DNA of 64,000 nucleotides. Origin: Streptomyces sp. NWU339. Lineage in GTDB: Bacteria; Actinomycetota; Actinomycetes; Streptomycetales; Streptomycetaceae. The stretch lies in the NCBI RefSeq assembly GCF_003143855.1, contig NZ_QFRK01000004.1, forward strand, positions 1 to 64,000, written 5' to 3'. Position 1 is the first letter of the stretch, and every line of letters begins with the position of its first letter. Under the pieces are notes generated by a model that saw nothing but the letters and a program-made list of their open reading frames with translations, had not been told where the DNA came from and did not search any database. Shown one piece after another: positions 1 to 11,586 of this stretch. The position numbers and the translations under genes were made by a program.

Positions 1-110
1 CCGGCCGGACGGCCGGAGACGGGGTATCAACATATCTGGCGTTGACTTTTGGCACGCTGTTGAGTTCTCAAGGAACGGACGCTTCCTTCGTACTCACCCC
101 TGCGGGCTTT
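1..110 (-). promoter_or_regulatory. rRNA operon 5' leader (transcribed leftward, 16S outside window)
   Basis: Read on the minus strand this stretch contains TTGAGAACTCAACAGCGTG followed by the TCAACGCCAGATATGTTGAT segment. I recall this combination from the transcribed leader upstream of 16S rRNA in Streptomyces; it resembles the antitermination and processing region of actinobacterial rrn leaders. The TCAACG...TGTTGA part can fold on itself. The 16S gene itself is not in the window, so the assignment is by recollection of the leader plus the promoters just upstream. A copy of the leader element without an adjacent rRNA gene is the alternative. Confidence 0.55.
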
Positions 111-127
111 CCTCCGGGCGCTTCCCT

Positions 128-262
128 TCGGTCTTGCGTTTCCGACTCTATCAGATCTTTCCGATCCGATTTCCTCGGGCTTTCGCCTTCCGGGGCCGCG
201 CTTTCCGCGTTTCCCTTTCCGGCGGACCCGACTTTATCAGAGGTTCTGAGTCGGATTTCCTC
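128..262 (-). promoter_or_regulatory. tandem rRNA-type promoters
   Basis: Two similar units read leftward. One has CTGATAAAGTCGG (228-240) and the other CTGATAGAGTCGG (142-154), giving -10-like hexamers TAAAGT (231-236) and TAGAGT (145-150). In both, a GAAATC element lies 17-18 bases upstream, at about 254-259 and 168-173. Duplicated promoters of this kind about 85 bp apart, immediately before the 16S leader, are typical of Streptomyces rRNA operons. The -35 elements are not consensus TTGACA, so the exact promoter geometry is inference. Confidence 0.55.
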
Positions 263-332
263 GCCCCTCCAGGGACTGATTCCGACGCTTGAAGCGATCG
301 GGTTCCCGGTCGGGGTGAGCCGTAAACGTACT

Positions 333-373
333 GGAGCGGGGCGGCTCGATGCAAATCGAGGCCGCCCCGCTCC
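333..373 (-). terminator. terminator of the RNase J gene
   Basis: GGAGCGGGGCGGC (333-345) pairs perfectly with GCCGCCCCGCTCC (361-373). The stem continues inward through TCGAT/ATCGA past one bulged base to a GCAA tetraloop, about 18 base pairs in all. It lies 34 bases beyond the RNase J stop codon and just before the leftward rRNA-type promoters, so it would insulate the rRNA operon from read-through. Confidence 0.85.
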
Positions 374-406
374 CAGTTCACCCTTACGGTCTTGTCCTAC
401 AGGCCG

Positions 407-2092
407 TCAGACCTCCACGACCACGGGAAGGATCATCGGCCGGCGCCGGTACGTGTCGGAGACCCATTTGCCCAGCGTGCGGCGGATCAGCTGCTGCATC
501 TGGTGCGGTTCGACGACGCCGTCCTGAGCCGACCGTTCCAGGACTTCCGTGATCTTCGGCAGTACGGCACCGAAGGCGGAGTCGTCGATCCCGGAGCCGC
601 GGGCCTGGACATACGGGCCGCCGGTGATCTTCCCGGTGGACGAGTCGATCACCACGAAGAGCGAGATGATGCCCTCGTCACCGAGGATCTTGCGATCCTT
701 CAGCGCGGGCTCGCCGACATCGCCGACGGAGAGGCCGTCGACGTAGACGTACCCGGCCTGGACCTTGCCGGAGATCTTCGCCCTGCCGTCGATCAGGTCG
801 ACGACGACCCCGTCCTCCGCGATGACGATGCGGTCGTGCGGGACACCCGTCAGGGCGCCCAGTTCGGCGTTGGCCCGCAGGTGGCGCCATTCGCCGTGCA
901 CCGGCATCAGGTTCTTCGGGCGACAGATGTTGTAGAAGTACAGCAGCTCGCCGGCGGAGGCGTGGCCCGAGACGTGCACCTTGGCGTTGCCCTTGTGGAC
1001 GACGTTGGCGCCCCAGCGGGTCAGGCCGTTGATGACCCGGTAGACCGCGTTCTCGTTGCCGGGGATGAGCGACGACGCGAGGATCACCGTGTCGCCCTGG
1101 ACGATACGGATCTGGTGGTCGCGGTTGGCCATCCGGGACAGGGCGGCCATGGGTTCGCCCTGCGAGCCCGTGCACACCAGGACCACTTCGCTGTCCGGCA
1201 GGTCGTCCAGCGTCTTGACGTCGACGACCAGGCCCGGCGGGACCTTCAGGTAGCCGAGGTCGCGGGCGATGCCCATGTTGCGGACCATGGAGCGGCCGAC
1301 GAAGGCCACCCGGCGTCCGTACTCGTGCGCCGCGTCCAGGATCTGCTGGATGCGGTGGACGTGGCTGGCGAAGCTGGCCACGATGATCCGCTTGCGGGCG
1401 CCGGCGAAGACCTGCCGAAGGACATTGGAGATTTCGCGTTCGGGCGGGACGAAACCCGGCACCTCGGCGTTCGTCGAGTCGGAGAGGAGGAGGTCGATGC
1501 CTTCCTCGCTGAGCCGGGCGAAGGCGTGCAGGTCCGTGAGGCGGCTGTCCAGCGGAAGCTGGTCCATCTTGAAGTCGCCGGTGTGGACCGCCATGCCGGC
1601 GGGGGTGCGGATGGCCACGGCGAGCGCGTCGGGGATCGAGTGGTTGACTGCGACGAACTCGCAGTCGAACGGGCCGATGCGCTCGCGGTGCCCCTCGGCG
1701 ACCTCCAGGGTGTAGGGGCGGATGCGGTGCTCCTGGAGCTTCGCCTCGATGAGGGCGAGGGTCAGCTTGGAGCCGATCAGCGGGATGTCCGGCTTCTCGC
1801 GGAGAAGGAACGGAACACCGCCGATGTGGTCCTCGTGACCATGGGTGAGGACGATGCCCTCGATGTCGTCGAGGCGATCCCGGATGGACGTGAAGTCCGG
1901 CAGGATCAGGTCGATTCCGGGCTGCTCCTCCTCGGGGAACAGCACTCCGCAGTCGACGATGAGCAGACGGCCGCCGTACTCGAAGACCGTCATGTTGCGG
2001 CCGATCTCGCCGAGACCGCCGAGCGGGGTGACGCGCAGCCCGCTCGCGGGAAGCGGCGGGGGCGGACCGAGTTCAGGATGCGGATGACTCAA
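407..2092 (-). CDS. rnj: ribonuclease J
   Basis: This is a metallo-beta-lactamase/beta-CASP ribonuclease of 561 residues, the usual length for RNase J. It combines 5'-to-3' exonuclease and endonuclease activity in mRNA decay and rRNA maturation in the cytoplasm. The zinc motif HGHEDH is at residues 84-89, preceded by the family's GGLGEIGRN stretch near residues 25-33, and a TGDFK motif follows in the nuclease core. The TTG start is chosen because GAGGAGAG lies a few bases upstream and the next start would truncate the beta-lactamase fold. The gene lies downstream of dapA on the same strand with about 160 bases between. This RNase J, dapA and thyX order is conserved in Streptomyces as far as I recall. 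Confidence 0.95.
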   Translation of the reverse strand: MSHPHPELGPPPPLPASGLRVTPLGGLGEIGRNMTVFEYGGRLLIVDCGVLFPEEEQPGIDLILPDFTSIRDRLDDIEGIVLTHGHEDHIGGVPFLLREKPDIPLIGSKLTLALIEAKLQEHRIRPYTLEVAEGHRERIGPFDCEFVAVNHSIPDALAVAIRTPAGMAVHTGDFKMDQLPLDSRLTDLHAFARLSEEGIDLLLSDSTNAEVPGFVPPEREISNVLRQVFAGARKRIIVASFASHVHRIQQILDAAHEYGRRVAFVGRSMVRNMGIARDLGYLKVPPGLVVDVKTLDDLPDSEVVLVCTGSQGEPMAALSRMANRDHQIRIVQGDTVILASSLIPGNENAVYRVINGLTRWGANVVHKGNAKVHVSGHASAGELLYFYNICRPKNLMPVHGEWRHLRANAELGALTGVPHDRIVIAEDGVVVDLIDGRAKISGKVQAGYVYVDGLSVGDVGEPALKDRKILGDEGIISLFVVIDSSTGKITGGPYVQARGSGIDDSAFGAVLPKITEVLERSAQDGVVEPHQMQQLIRRTLGKWVSDTYRRRPMILPVVVEV

Positions 2093-2250
2093 AAGACTCT
2101 CCTCACCACACGCGCCACGTACCGGTGGGGCACGTGGCGCGCATGACGTTCGTGCAGAAGCAGTTGTCGTTGTGGTGCGCGGGCACCGGTGGCCCGCCGC
2201 TTATTCAGTTGTGGAGTCAGGTTGCGCGAGCGGTCGCGCGAAGTCCGTTG

Positions 2251-3150
2251 TCAGAGCTGTACCCCGCCGGCGGCAAGATCGATCTTGAGCTGCTCGATCT
2301 CTTCCGGCGCGCACTCGGCCATGGGAGCGCGCAGGGGCCCGGCGGGCAGGCCCTGGAGGGTGAGCGCCGCCTTGGTGGTCATCACGCCCTGGGTGCGGAA
2401 CATGCCCGTGTAGACGGGGAGCAGCTTCTGGTGGATCTCGGTGGCCTTCTGGACGTCTCCCGAGATGTACGACTCCACCAGGGAGCGCAGCTCGGGGGTG
2501 ACGAGGTGGCCGACGACCGAGACGAAGCCGACCGCGCCCACGGAGAGCAGCGGCAGGTTCAGCATGTCGTCGCCGGAGTACCAGGCGAGGCGGGAGCGCG
2601 CGATGGCCCAGCTGGCGCGGCCGAGGTCACCCTTGGCGTCCTTGTTGGCGACGATCCGCGGGTGCTCGGCCAGGCGGACGAGCGTCTCGGTGTTGATCGG
2701 GACACCGCTGCGGCCGGGGATGTCGTAGAGCATGACCGGCAGCTCGGCGGCGTCGGCGATGGCCGTGAAGTGCCGGTAGAGGCCCTCCTGCGGGGGCTTG
2801 TTGTAGTACGGGGTGACGACCAGCAGGCCGTGTGCGCCGATGCGCTCCGCGGTGCGGGCCAGTTCGATGCTGTGGCGGGTGTCGTTGGTGCCGACCCCGG
2901 CCACCACGTGGGCGCGGTCTCCGACCACCTCCAGGACCGCCCGTACGAGGTCCGCTTTCTCCGCGTCGCTGGTGGTGGGGGACTCGCCGGTGGTGCCGTT
3001 GATGATCAGGCCGTCGTTGCCTGCGTCCACCAGGTGGGTGGCGAGTCGCTGGGCGCCGTCGAGGTCGAGTGCGCCGTCCGCCGTGAAGGGCGTGACCATG
3101 GCGGTGAGGACCCGCCCGAAGGGGGTCTGCGGAGTGGAGGTCGGAGCCAT
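2251..3150 (-). CDS. dapA: 4-hydroxy-tetrahydrodipicolinate synthase
   Basis: It condenses pyruvate with aspartate semialdehyde, the first committed step to diaminopimelate and lysine. The 299 residues form the expected TIM barrel. Visible catalytic features are GTTGES with Thr53/Thr54, YDIPGRSG with Tyr142 and Arg147, and the Schiff-base lysine Lys170 in IVANKDAKGD. The start ATG is preceded by only a weak purine run (AGCGAG), so expression may depend on leader structure. Two strong hairpins separate it from thyX upstream. A second pathway enzyme, dapB, lies about 2.7 kb away on the same strand but is not co-transcribed in any obvious way. Confidence 0.95.
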   Translation of the reverse strand: MAPTSTPQTPFGRVLTAMVTPFTADGALDLDGAQRLATHLVDAGNDGLIINGTTGESPTTSDAEKADLVRAVLEVVGDRAHVVAGVGTNDTRHSIELARTAERIGAHGLLVVTPYYNKPPQEGLYRHFTAIADAAELPVMLYDIPGRSGVPINTETLVRLAEHPRIVANKDAKGDLGRASWAIARSRLAWYSGDDMLNLPLLSVGAVGFVSVVGHLVTPELRSLVESYISGDVQKATEIHQKLLPVYTGMFRTQGVMTTKAALTLQGLPAGPLRAPMAECAPEEIEQLKIDLAAGGVQL

Positions 3151-3221
3151 GGGTTACACGCTACTCGCTGCTTGAGTCGGGGTCTGCCCTCGGGGAGGCG
3201 ACAAGACAGGACAAAGGTGGA

Positions 3222-3261
3222 GCCCGGCACTGCCTGCTCGGGGGTTCAGGCAGTGCCGGGC
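3222..3261 (-). terminator. hairpin between thyX and dapA (proximal to dapA)
   Basis: GCCCGGCACTGCCTG (3222-3236) and CAGGCAGTGCCGGGC (3247-3261) form a perfect 15-bp stem with a 10-base loop, without a T-run. It is the second of two tandem hairpins after thyX. It lies about 70 bases upstream of the dapA start, so it could also sit in a dapA leader. Confidence 0.6.
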
Positions 3262-3310
3262 CCGTTCGATCAGGCTAAATGAACTACCCTAAATACCGCA
3301 ATACGGACAA

Positions 3311-3350
3311 CTCGCAGGGCTGATCGCCCATGCGCGATCAGCCCTGCGAG
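3311..3350 (-). terminator. thyX terminator
   Basis: A perfect 17-bp stem, CTCGCAGGGCTGATCGC (3311-3327) with GCGATCAGCCCTGCGAG (3334-3350), closes a 6-base loop. It begins 66 bases beyond the thyX stop. No U-tract follows, as is common for Streptomyces terminators. Confidence 0.8.
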
Positions 3351-3415
3351 CAAGACCCGCCACCGGCGGACACGAGGAGCTGTGAGCACCACTCGAACCG
3401 CACCGGCCGCACGGG

Positions 3416-4186
3416 CTACGGCGCCACGCGCCCGTTGGCGTTGAAGGCGGCGTGAGTGAGCGGCATGAGCCGGGCCCACTCGGCCTCCATCTTCTCGCCG
3501 ACCATCTCGATCTCCCGCTGCGGGAAGGACGGGACCTTCGCCATCTCGTGCTGGGTGCGCAGGCCGAGGAAATGCATCAGCGAGCGGGCATTGCACGTGG
3601 CGTACATCGAGGAGTACAGGCCGACCGGGAGCACCGCGCGGGCGACCTCGCGGGCCACACCCTCGGCCAGCAGCTTCTGGTAGGCCTCGTAGGCCTGGCG
3701 GTAGGAGTCGCCCAGTACGTTCTGGACGGTTTCGTGCTGGCCCGGGGTGCCTTCGACGAAGACGTACTTGCCCGGGCGCCCCTCCTGGACCAGCTTGCGC
3801 GACGCGTCGGGAACGTAGAAGACGGGCTGCAGCTCGCGGTAGCGCCCGGATTCCTCGTTGTAGGACCAGCCGACCCGGTGGCGCATGAACTCACGGAACA
3901 CGAAGATCGGCGCGCTGACGAGGAACGTCAGGGAGTTGTGCTCGAACGGGCTGCCGTGCCGATCCCGCATCAGGTAGTTGATCAGGCCCTTGGAGCGCTC
4001 CGGGTCCTTCTGCAGTTCCCCGATGGACTGCTCGCCGAGGGTCGACACGCGGGCGGCGAACAGGACGTCCGAGTCCGAGGCACTGGACTTCACCAGTTCG
4101 ACGGTGACGTCACTCCGCAGGGTGACGCCATCAGGTGTTGACGGCTGGAGGTCATCGGCGGAGGTCAAGAGAGCACTTCCCGTCAC
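3416..4186 (-). CDS. thyX: flavin-dependent thymidylate synthase
   Basis: ThyX methylates dUMP to dTMP using methylene-tetrahydrofolate, FAD and NADPH. The signature RHR (102-104) followed by eight residues and Ser113 is the ThyX RHRX7-8S motif. The flanking segments FREFMRHR and LHFLGLRTQHE-like helices are typical. The length of 256 residues is slightly above the usual 240-250. The extra residues are at the N-terminus, where the GTG start has no clear ribosome-binding site, so a downstream TTG or GTG near residue 5-7 may be the true start. The gene is transcribed leftward from a region shared with the divergent small gene at 4349. Confidence 0.93.
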   Translation of the reverse strand: MTGSALLTSADDLQPSTPDGVTLRSDVTVELVKSSASDSDVLFAARVSTLGEQSIGELQKDPERSKGLINYLMRDRHGSPFEHNSLTFLVSAPIFVFREFMRHRVGWSYNEESGRYRELQPVFYVPDASRKLVQEGRPGKYVFVEGTPGQHETVQNVLGDSYRQAYEAYQKLLAEGVAREVARAVLPVGLYSSMYATCNARSLMHFLGLRTQHEMAKVPSFPQREIEMVGEKMEAEWARLMPLTHAAFNANGRVAP

Positions 4187-4348
4187 ATCGCATCTGCAGG
4201 TCAGCGCCCACTCTACGGGGGCTCCCTCCGTGGCGGGGAGACGGACCGCGCCACGAAGAATTTCCCCATCTGGGCACTTTTTGAGTGTGTCGCTCGTTTG
4301 TGTCGGTGAGAGTGATTCGTTCGAGATTCGACGGGAGAAGCACCACTG

Positions 4349-4588
4349 ATGTTCGGTCGACGGGAATCCGTGCCGTTCGCCTTCATTGCCACTGCCGACA
4401 GGTTCCGCAGTAATGTCACGCCCCCGCCGCGCGAGCGGGCTTCCGCCGGCGAGCTGGCCGGGCGCTGGCTGCTGGGCCTCTGCATCGTCACCGGTCTGGT
4501 AGGGGCCCTGGTCCTCGGGATGCCCGCGCTGTCCATCGACCAGTCGGCCACGGGGAGCGAGCAGTCACAGGCGTCCGACGGACGCTGA
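4349..4588 (+). CDS. small single-pass membrane protein, unknown function
   Basis: The 79-residue protein has one clear membrane helix (LAGRWLLGLCIVTGLVGALVLG, about residues 36-57, shortened here to its hydrophobic core) and an uncharged-polar tail ending in a Ser/Gln-rich stretch. It starts with ATG after GGGAG at an acceptable distance. It is divergent from thyX. I recognise no catalytic motif. The third codon positions are G/C-rich as in the surrounding genes, which supports it being coding. Confidence 0.6.
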   Translation: MFGRRESVPFAFIATADRFRSNVTPPPRERASAGELAGRWLLGLCIVTGLVGALVLGMPALSIDQSATGSEQSQASDGR

Positions 4589-4636
4589 CCCGGAGCCCGG
4601 ACCGGACGCCTTACCGAGCGCCGAACCGGACGACGA

Positions 4637-4660
4637 CCCCGCGCCGAATCGGGCGCGGGG
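4637..4660 (+). terminator. hairpin after the small membrane gene
   Basis: CCCCGCGCC (4637-4645) pairs with GGCGCGGGG (4652-4660) around a 6-base loop, about 50 bases past the stop codon at 4588. It is short but very GC-rich. Confidence 0.55.
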
Positions 4661-4776
4661 AACCACCCGGGAGCGGGGGCTCCGGCTCCAAGCGGGCCCC
4701 CGAGGGTGGTGAGGGGTCATGCGGATCGGTAGCCTCACCGGGCACAGCCCACGCATGGATCAAGTGAGGACCAGCC

Positions 4777-5331
4777 GTGCCCCTGCCCTTCCTGACGGCC
4801 GATCGTGCTTTCGACACTGCGGACGACGTCGCACTGCCGCACGACGACCGTGACCGCTGGCGGCGTCCGTACCGTCCGGGGCCTTGGCGAGTGGGGACGG
4901 CGGCCATACTGCTGCTGCTCGCCTCGTTCGTGCTGTTCGCGGCGGCGATCATCGCTGCGACGGCCTCGGTGTCGTCGGCCGGTGTGGTCTTCGCCCTCGC
5001 GCTGGTCGTCATAGTCTGGGCGCTGAGGCTGCTGCGCATGGGCACGTGGGTGAGTGCCCGTGGACTGCGGCAGGTGAGTCTGTTCAGCACCCGTACGACG
5101 CCGTGGGCCCAGGTGGTCACGGTGCGCACGGTGCAGCAGCCGGTGCGCTGGCTGGGGCTGCCGAGGACAGTACAGGGGCAGGCGCTGCTGCTGGCCCGGC
5201 GGGGACGGTCGGCGGAGGCCCTGCTGCCGCTGCTGACCTCGCACAACGCGGACTTCCTGGGACGGGAGCCGGCTTTCGACCGGGCGGCCGACTCGGTGGA
5301 GGTCTGGGCCGACGAGTACCGGCGGGACTGA
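4777..5331 (+). CDS. PH-like membrane protein, unknown function
   Basis: The protein has 184 residues. A charged N-terminus is followed by two closely spaced hydrophobic helices (about residues 40-62 and 65-84) and then a soluble domain beginning VSARGLRQVSLF. That start, followed by WAQVVTVRTV, resembles bacterial PH-domain (bPH_6-like) membrane proteins of actinobacteria. The GTG start follows GTGAGGACCAGCC. It converges on the gene at 5422, sharing a strong terminator. The function is unknown; the domain call is inference from pattern. Confidence 0.75.
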   Translation: MPLPFLTADRAFDTADDVALPHDDRDRWRRPYRPGPWRVGTAAILLLLASFVLFAAAIIAATASVSSAGVVFALALVVIVWALRLLRMGTWVSARGLRQVSLFSTRTTPWAQVVTVRTVQQPVRWLGLPRTVQGQALLLARRGRSAEALLPLLTSHNADFLGREPAFDRAADSVEVWADEYRRD

Positions 5332-5365
5332 CCCTGCCCGTCGGGACCGGACTTCACGTCGTCAA

Positions 5366-5412
5366 GAGCCGGGGCCCGGTCCGCATGTGCGGACCGGGCC
5401 CCGGCTCTTTTT
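5366..5412. terminator. bidirectional terminator
   Basis: A 20-base arm beginning GAGCCGGGGCCC (5366-5385) is followed after two bases by its exact complement (5388-5407), then TTTTT on the plus strand. It sits between two convergent genes and is the only hairpin in the window with a proper T-run. Confidence 0.92.
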
Positions 5413-5421
5413 GTCGCGGCG

Positions 5422-5865
5422 TCAGGGGGCGGCCCTGCGCAGGGCGATCGCCCGTTGCATCGCCTTGCGGGCGCGCGCGGTGTCGCGGGCGTCGTGGTAG
5501 GCGACGGCGAGCCGGAACCAGCTGCGCCAGTCGTCGGGGGCGTCCTCCGTCTCGGCCCTGCGCCGGGCGAAGACCTCGTCGGCCGAGTCCCGGTCGATAC
5601 GGCCGCTGGGCAGACGCTTCAGCTCGTCCACGGGCAGTCCGCCCTGGGCATCGAGTTCGGCGGCGAGGCGGTTGGCGTTGCGGACGAACTCGGTGTTCTT
5701 CCACAGGAACCACACGCCGATGACCGGCAGGATGAGCACCGCCACGCCGAAGGTGACGGTGAGGGGCGTACCGGCCTGGATGAGCAGCACGCCGCGGCTG
5801 CCGACCAGGACGAAGTAGACGACCAGGACGGCGGCCGTGACGGCGTAGGAGATCTTCGCGCGCAT
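5422..5865 (-). CDS. membrane protein with TPR-like C-terminus
   Basis: This 147-residue protein has two N-terminal membrane helices (about residues 7-24 and 37-55). A soluble tail follows whose last 40 residues (WRSWFRLAVAYHDARDTARARKAMQRAIALR) have the spacing of a single tetratricopeptide repeat. It lies 15 bases downstream of dapB and is probably co-transcribed with it. No specific function can be assigned. Confidence 0.75.
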   Translation of the reverse strand: MRAKISYAVTAAVLVVYFVLVGSRGVLLIQAGTPLTVTFGVAVLILPVIGVWFLWKNTEFVRNANRLAAELDAQGGLPVDELKRLPSGRIDRDSADEVFARRRAETEDAPDDWRSWFRLAVAYHDARDTARARKAMQRAIALRRAAP

Positions 5866-5880
5866 GGGGTCGGCTCGTGC

Positions 5881-10303
<4,423 letters not shown>

Positions 10304-10619
10304 CAGTGTTCTCTCCGTTACTTGTCGTCTTTTGTCCCTCCTCGCCCGTGTGGCGGGAAGGACGGGCGGAGAAGCACGCCTTCTGGTGCGGGCCGGTCTT
10401 CGATCGAAGCTCCCGGGTTGACTCTCCCGGGGGCCACTACCGAGGACCGGCGGCGGCGAGGTGCGCTTCTCCTCGTACGTCATGACGTCCGGGGGGACGT
10501 CGGGGTGGCGCCCGTGACGGCGGTGACCTGATGCGGTACCGGTCGGCACGGCGATTCGGTGCTCTTGCGTTGTGCTACCACACTACAAAGAGGGAGTGAC
10601 ACTCCGCACGTACAGCAAA

Positions 10620-10654
10620 GGGAGCGGTCCCCATTTTCCCAGGGAACCGCTCCC
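10620..10654 (-). promoter_or_regulatory. rpsO-pnp intergenic hairpin
   Basis: GGGAGCGGT (10620-10628) pairs with ACCGCTCCC (10646-10654), and the stem extends through CCC/GGG past a bulged A. It lies 11 bases after the rpsO stop, in the leader of pnp. In Streptomyces the rpsO-pnp intergenic hairpin is known to act as a read-through site and an RNase III target; the same role here is by analogy. The rest of the pnp leader (10304-10665) shows no further gene. Confidence 0.75.
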
Positions 10655-10665
10655 GTCACAGCGTC

Positions 10666-10953
10666 TTACCGGGCGCCCGCCGCACCACGGCGGATGCCGA
10701 GGCGGTCGACCAGCGCACGGAAGCGCTGGATGTCCTTCTTGGCGAGGTACTGCAGCAGCCGGCGGCGCTGGCCGACCAGGATGAGCAGACCACGACGGGA
10801 GTGGTGGTCGTGCTTGTGGGTCTTGAGGTGCTCCGTCAGGTCGGAGATCCGACGCGAAAGGAGGGCGACCTGGACCTCGGGGGAGCCGGTGTCGCCTTCC
10901 TTGGTGCGGAATTCGGAGATGATCTGGTTCTTCGTAGCGGCGTCGAGCGACAC
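10666..10953 (-). CDS. rpsO: 30S ribosomal protein S15
   Basis: S15 binds 16S rRNA early in small-subunit assembly. The 95 residues are slightly longer than the usual 89 because of an Ala/Gly-rich tail. Conserved S15 features visible are the helix containing [32 protein letters not shown], and RRRLLQYL near residues 62-70. The GTG start follows GGAGTAAGC. It is upstream of pnp, the standard bacterial pairing. Confidence 0.96.
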   Translation of the reverse strand: MSLDAATKNQIISEFRTKEGDTGSPEVQVALLSRRISDLTEHLKTHKHDHHSRRGLLILVGQRRRLLQYLAKKDIQRFRALVDRLGIRRGAAGAR

Positions 10954-11247
10954 GCTTACTCCTCATGGTCTGTGAATGGCCACCGAGCGCCCCCGGTCTT
11001 CACCTCGGGGGATCTTCCATGACTCGGAAGGCGGGATCCGCTGGACGCGGCCTGTGGAGCGGGGCTCCGAGGCGCGCACACAGCACACATACGTCCGTCG
11101 CTCAGAGTACCAGCCGGTGGCGGGCCCCTTTACCACGGTCCGCGGAACCGCCCAGGTGGGGCGTGGGGTGCCACTAGGGTGAGCGCTCGTGCCGGTCGTC
11201 GGACCGGCCATCGGACCATCCATACGTCGGGAAGGGGTCGCTGCGAC
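10954..11247. promoter_or_regulatory. divergent intergenic region, rpsO and DUF397-like gene
   Basis: About 290 bases without a credible gene, holding outward promoters for rpsO and the gene at 11248. A -10-like TAGGGT occurs on the plus strand at 11176-11181. No clear -35 or operator was seen. Confidence 0.4.
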
Positions 11248-11529
11248 ATGGCGGAGACGGCTGAGGAGATCAAGGCACGCAAGGAGCGGGAGAAGGACGA
11301 GCTCTACGCCCTCGACATCTCCGGCGTCGAATGGCACAGCGCGCCGGGCACCGAGGAGCACGAGGAGCGGGTCGAGATCGCCTATCTGCCCGAGGGCGCG
11401 GTGGCCATGCGGTCCTCTCTCGACCCGGACACCGTGCTCCGCTACACGGAGGCGGAGTGGCGGGCGTTCGTGCTGGGCGCGCGGGACGGGGAGTTCGACC
11501 TGGAGCCGGCGGGCCCCGAGGCGGAGTGA
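11248..11529 (+). CDS. small acidic protein, DUF397-like
   Basis: The 93-residue acidic protein begins with a charged helix (AEEIKARKEREKDELY). It then has a compact region that includes VEWHSAPGTEEHEERVEIAYL, AVAMRSS and YTEAEWRAFVLGARDGEFD. The ending resembles actinobacterial DUF397 proteins, where a W-x-x-F-x-x-x-x-K/R-D-G-E-F-D pattern is usual. The start is ATG at 11248, after GGAAGGGG. It lies between rpsO and the ESX locus and converges with eccD. No defined biochemical role is known to me. Confidence 0.75.
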   Translation: MAETAEEIKARKEREKDELYALDISGVEWHSAPGTEEHEERVEIAYLPEGAVAMRSSLDPDTVLRYTEAEWRAFVLGARDGEFDLEPAGPEAE

Positions 11530-11586
11530 CCGCCGTACGCGTCCGGGAGCGTGCACGCGTGTGTGCGCCCTCCCGGACGTCGCGCG

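Noticed and set aside
392..2146. Open frame antisense to RNase J
   Set aside because: The opposite strand carries the HGHEDH metallo-beta-lactamase motif and full-length RNase J.
10304..10549. 82-codon N-terminal extension of PNPase
   Set aside because: The extension is Arg/Pro-rich without PNPase similarity, and a GGAGAG site directly precedes the GTG at 10303.
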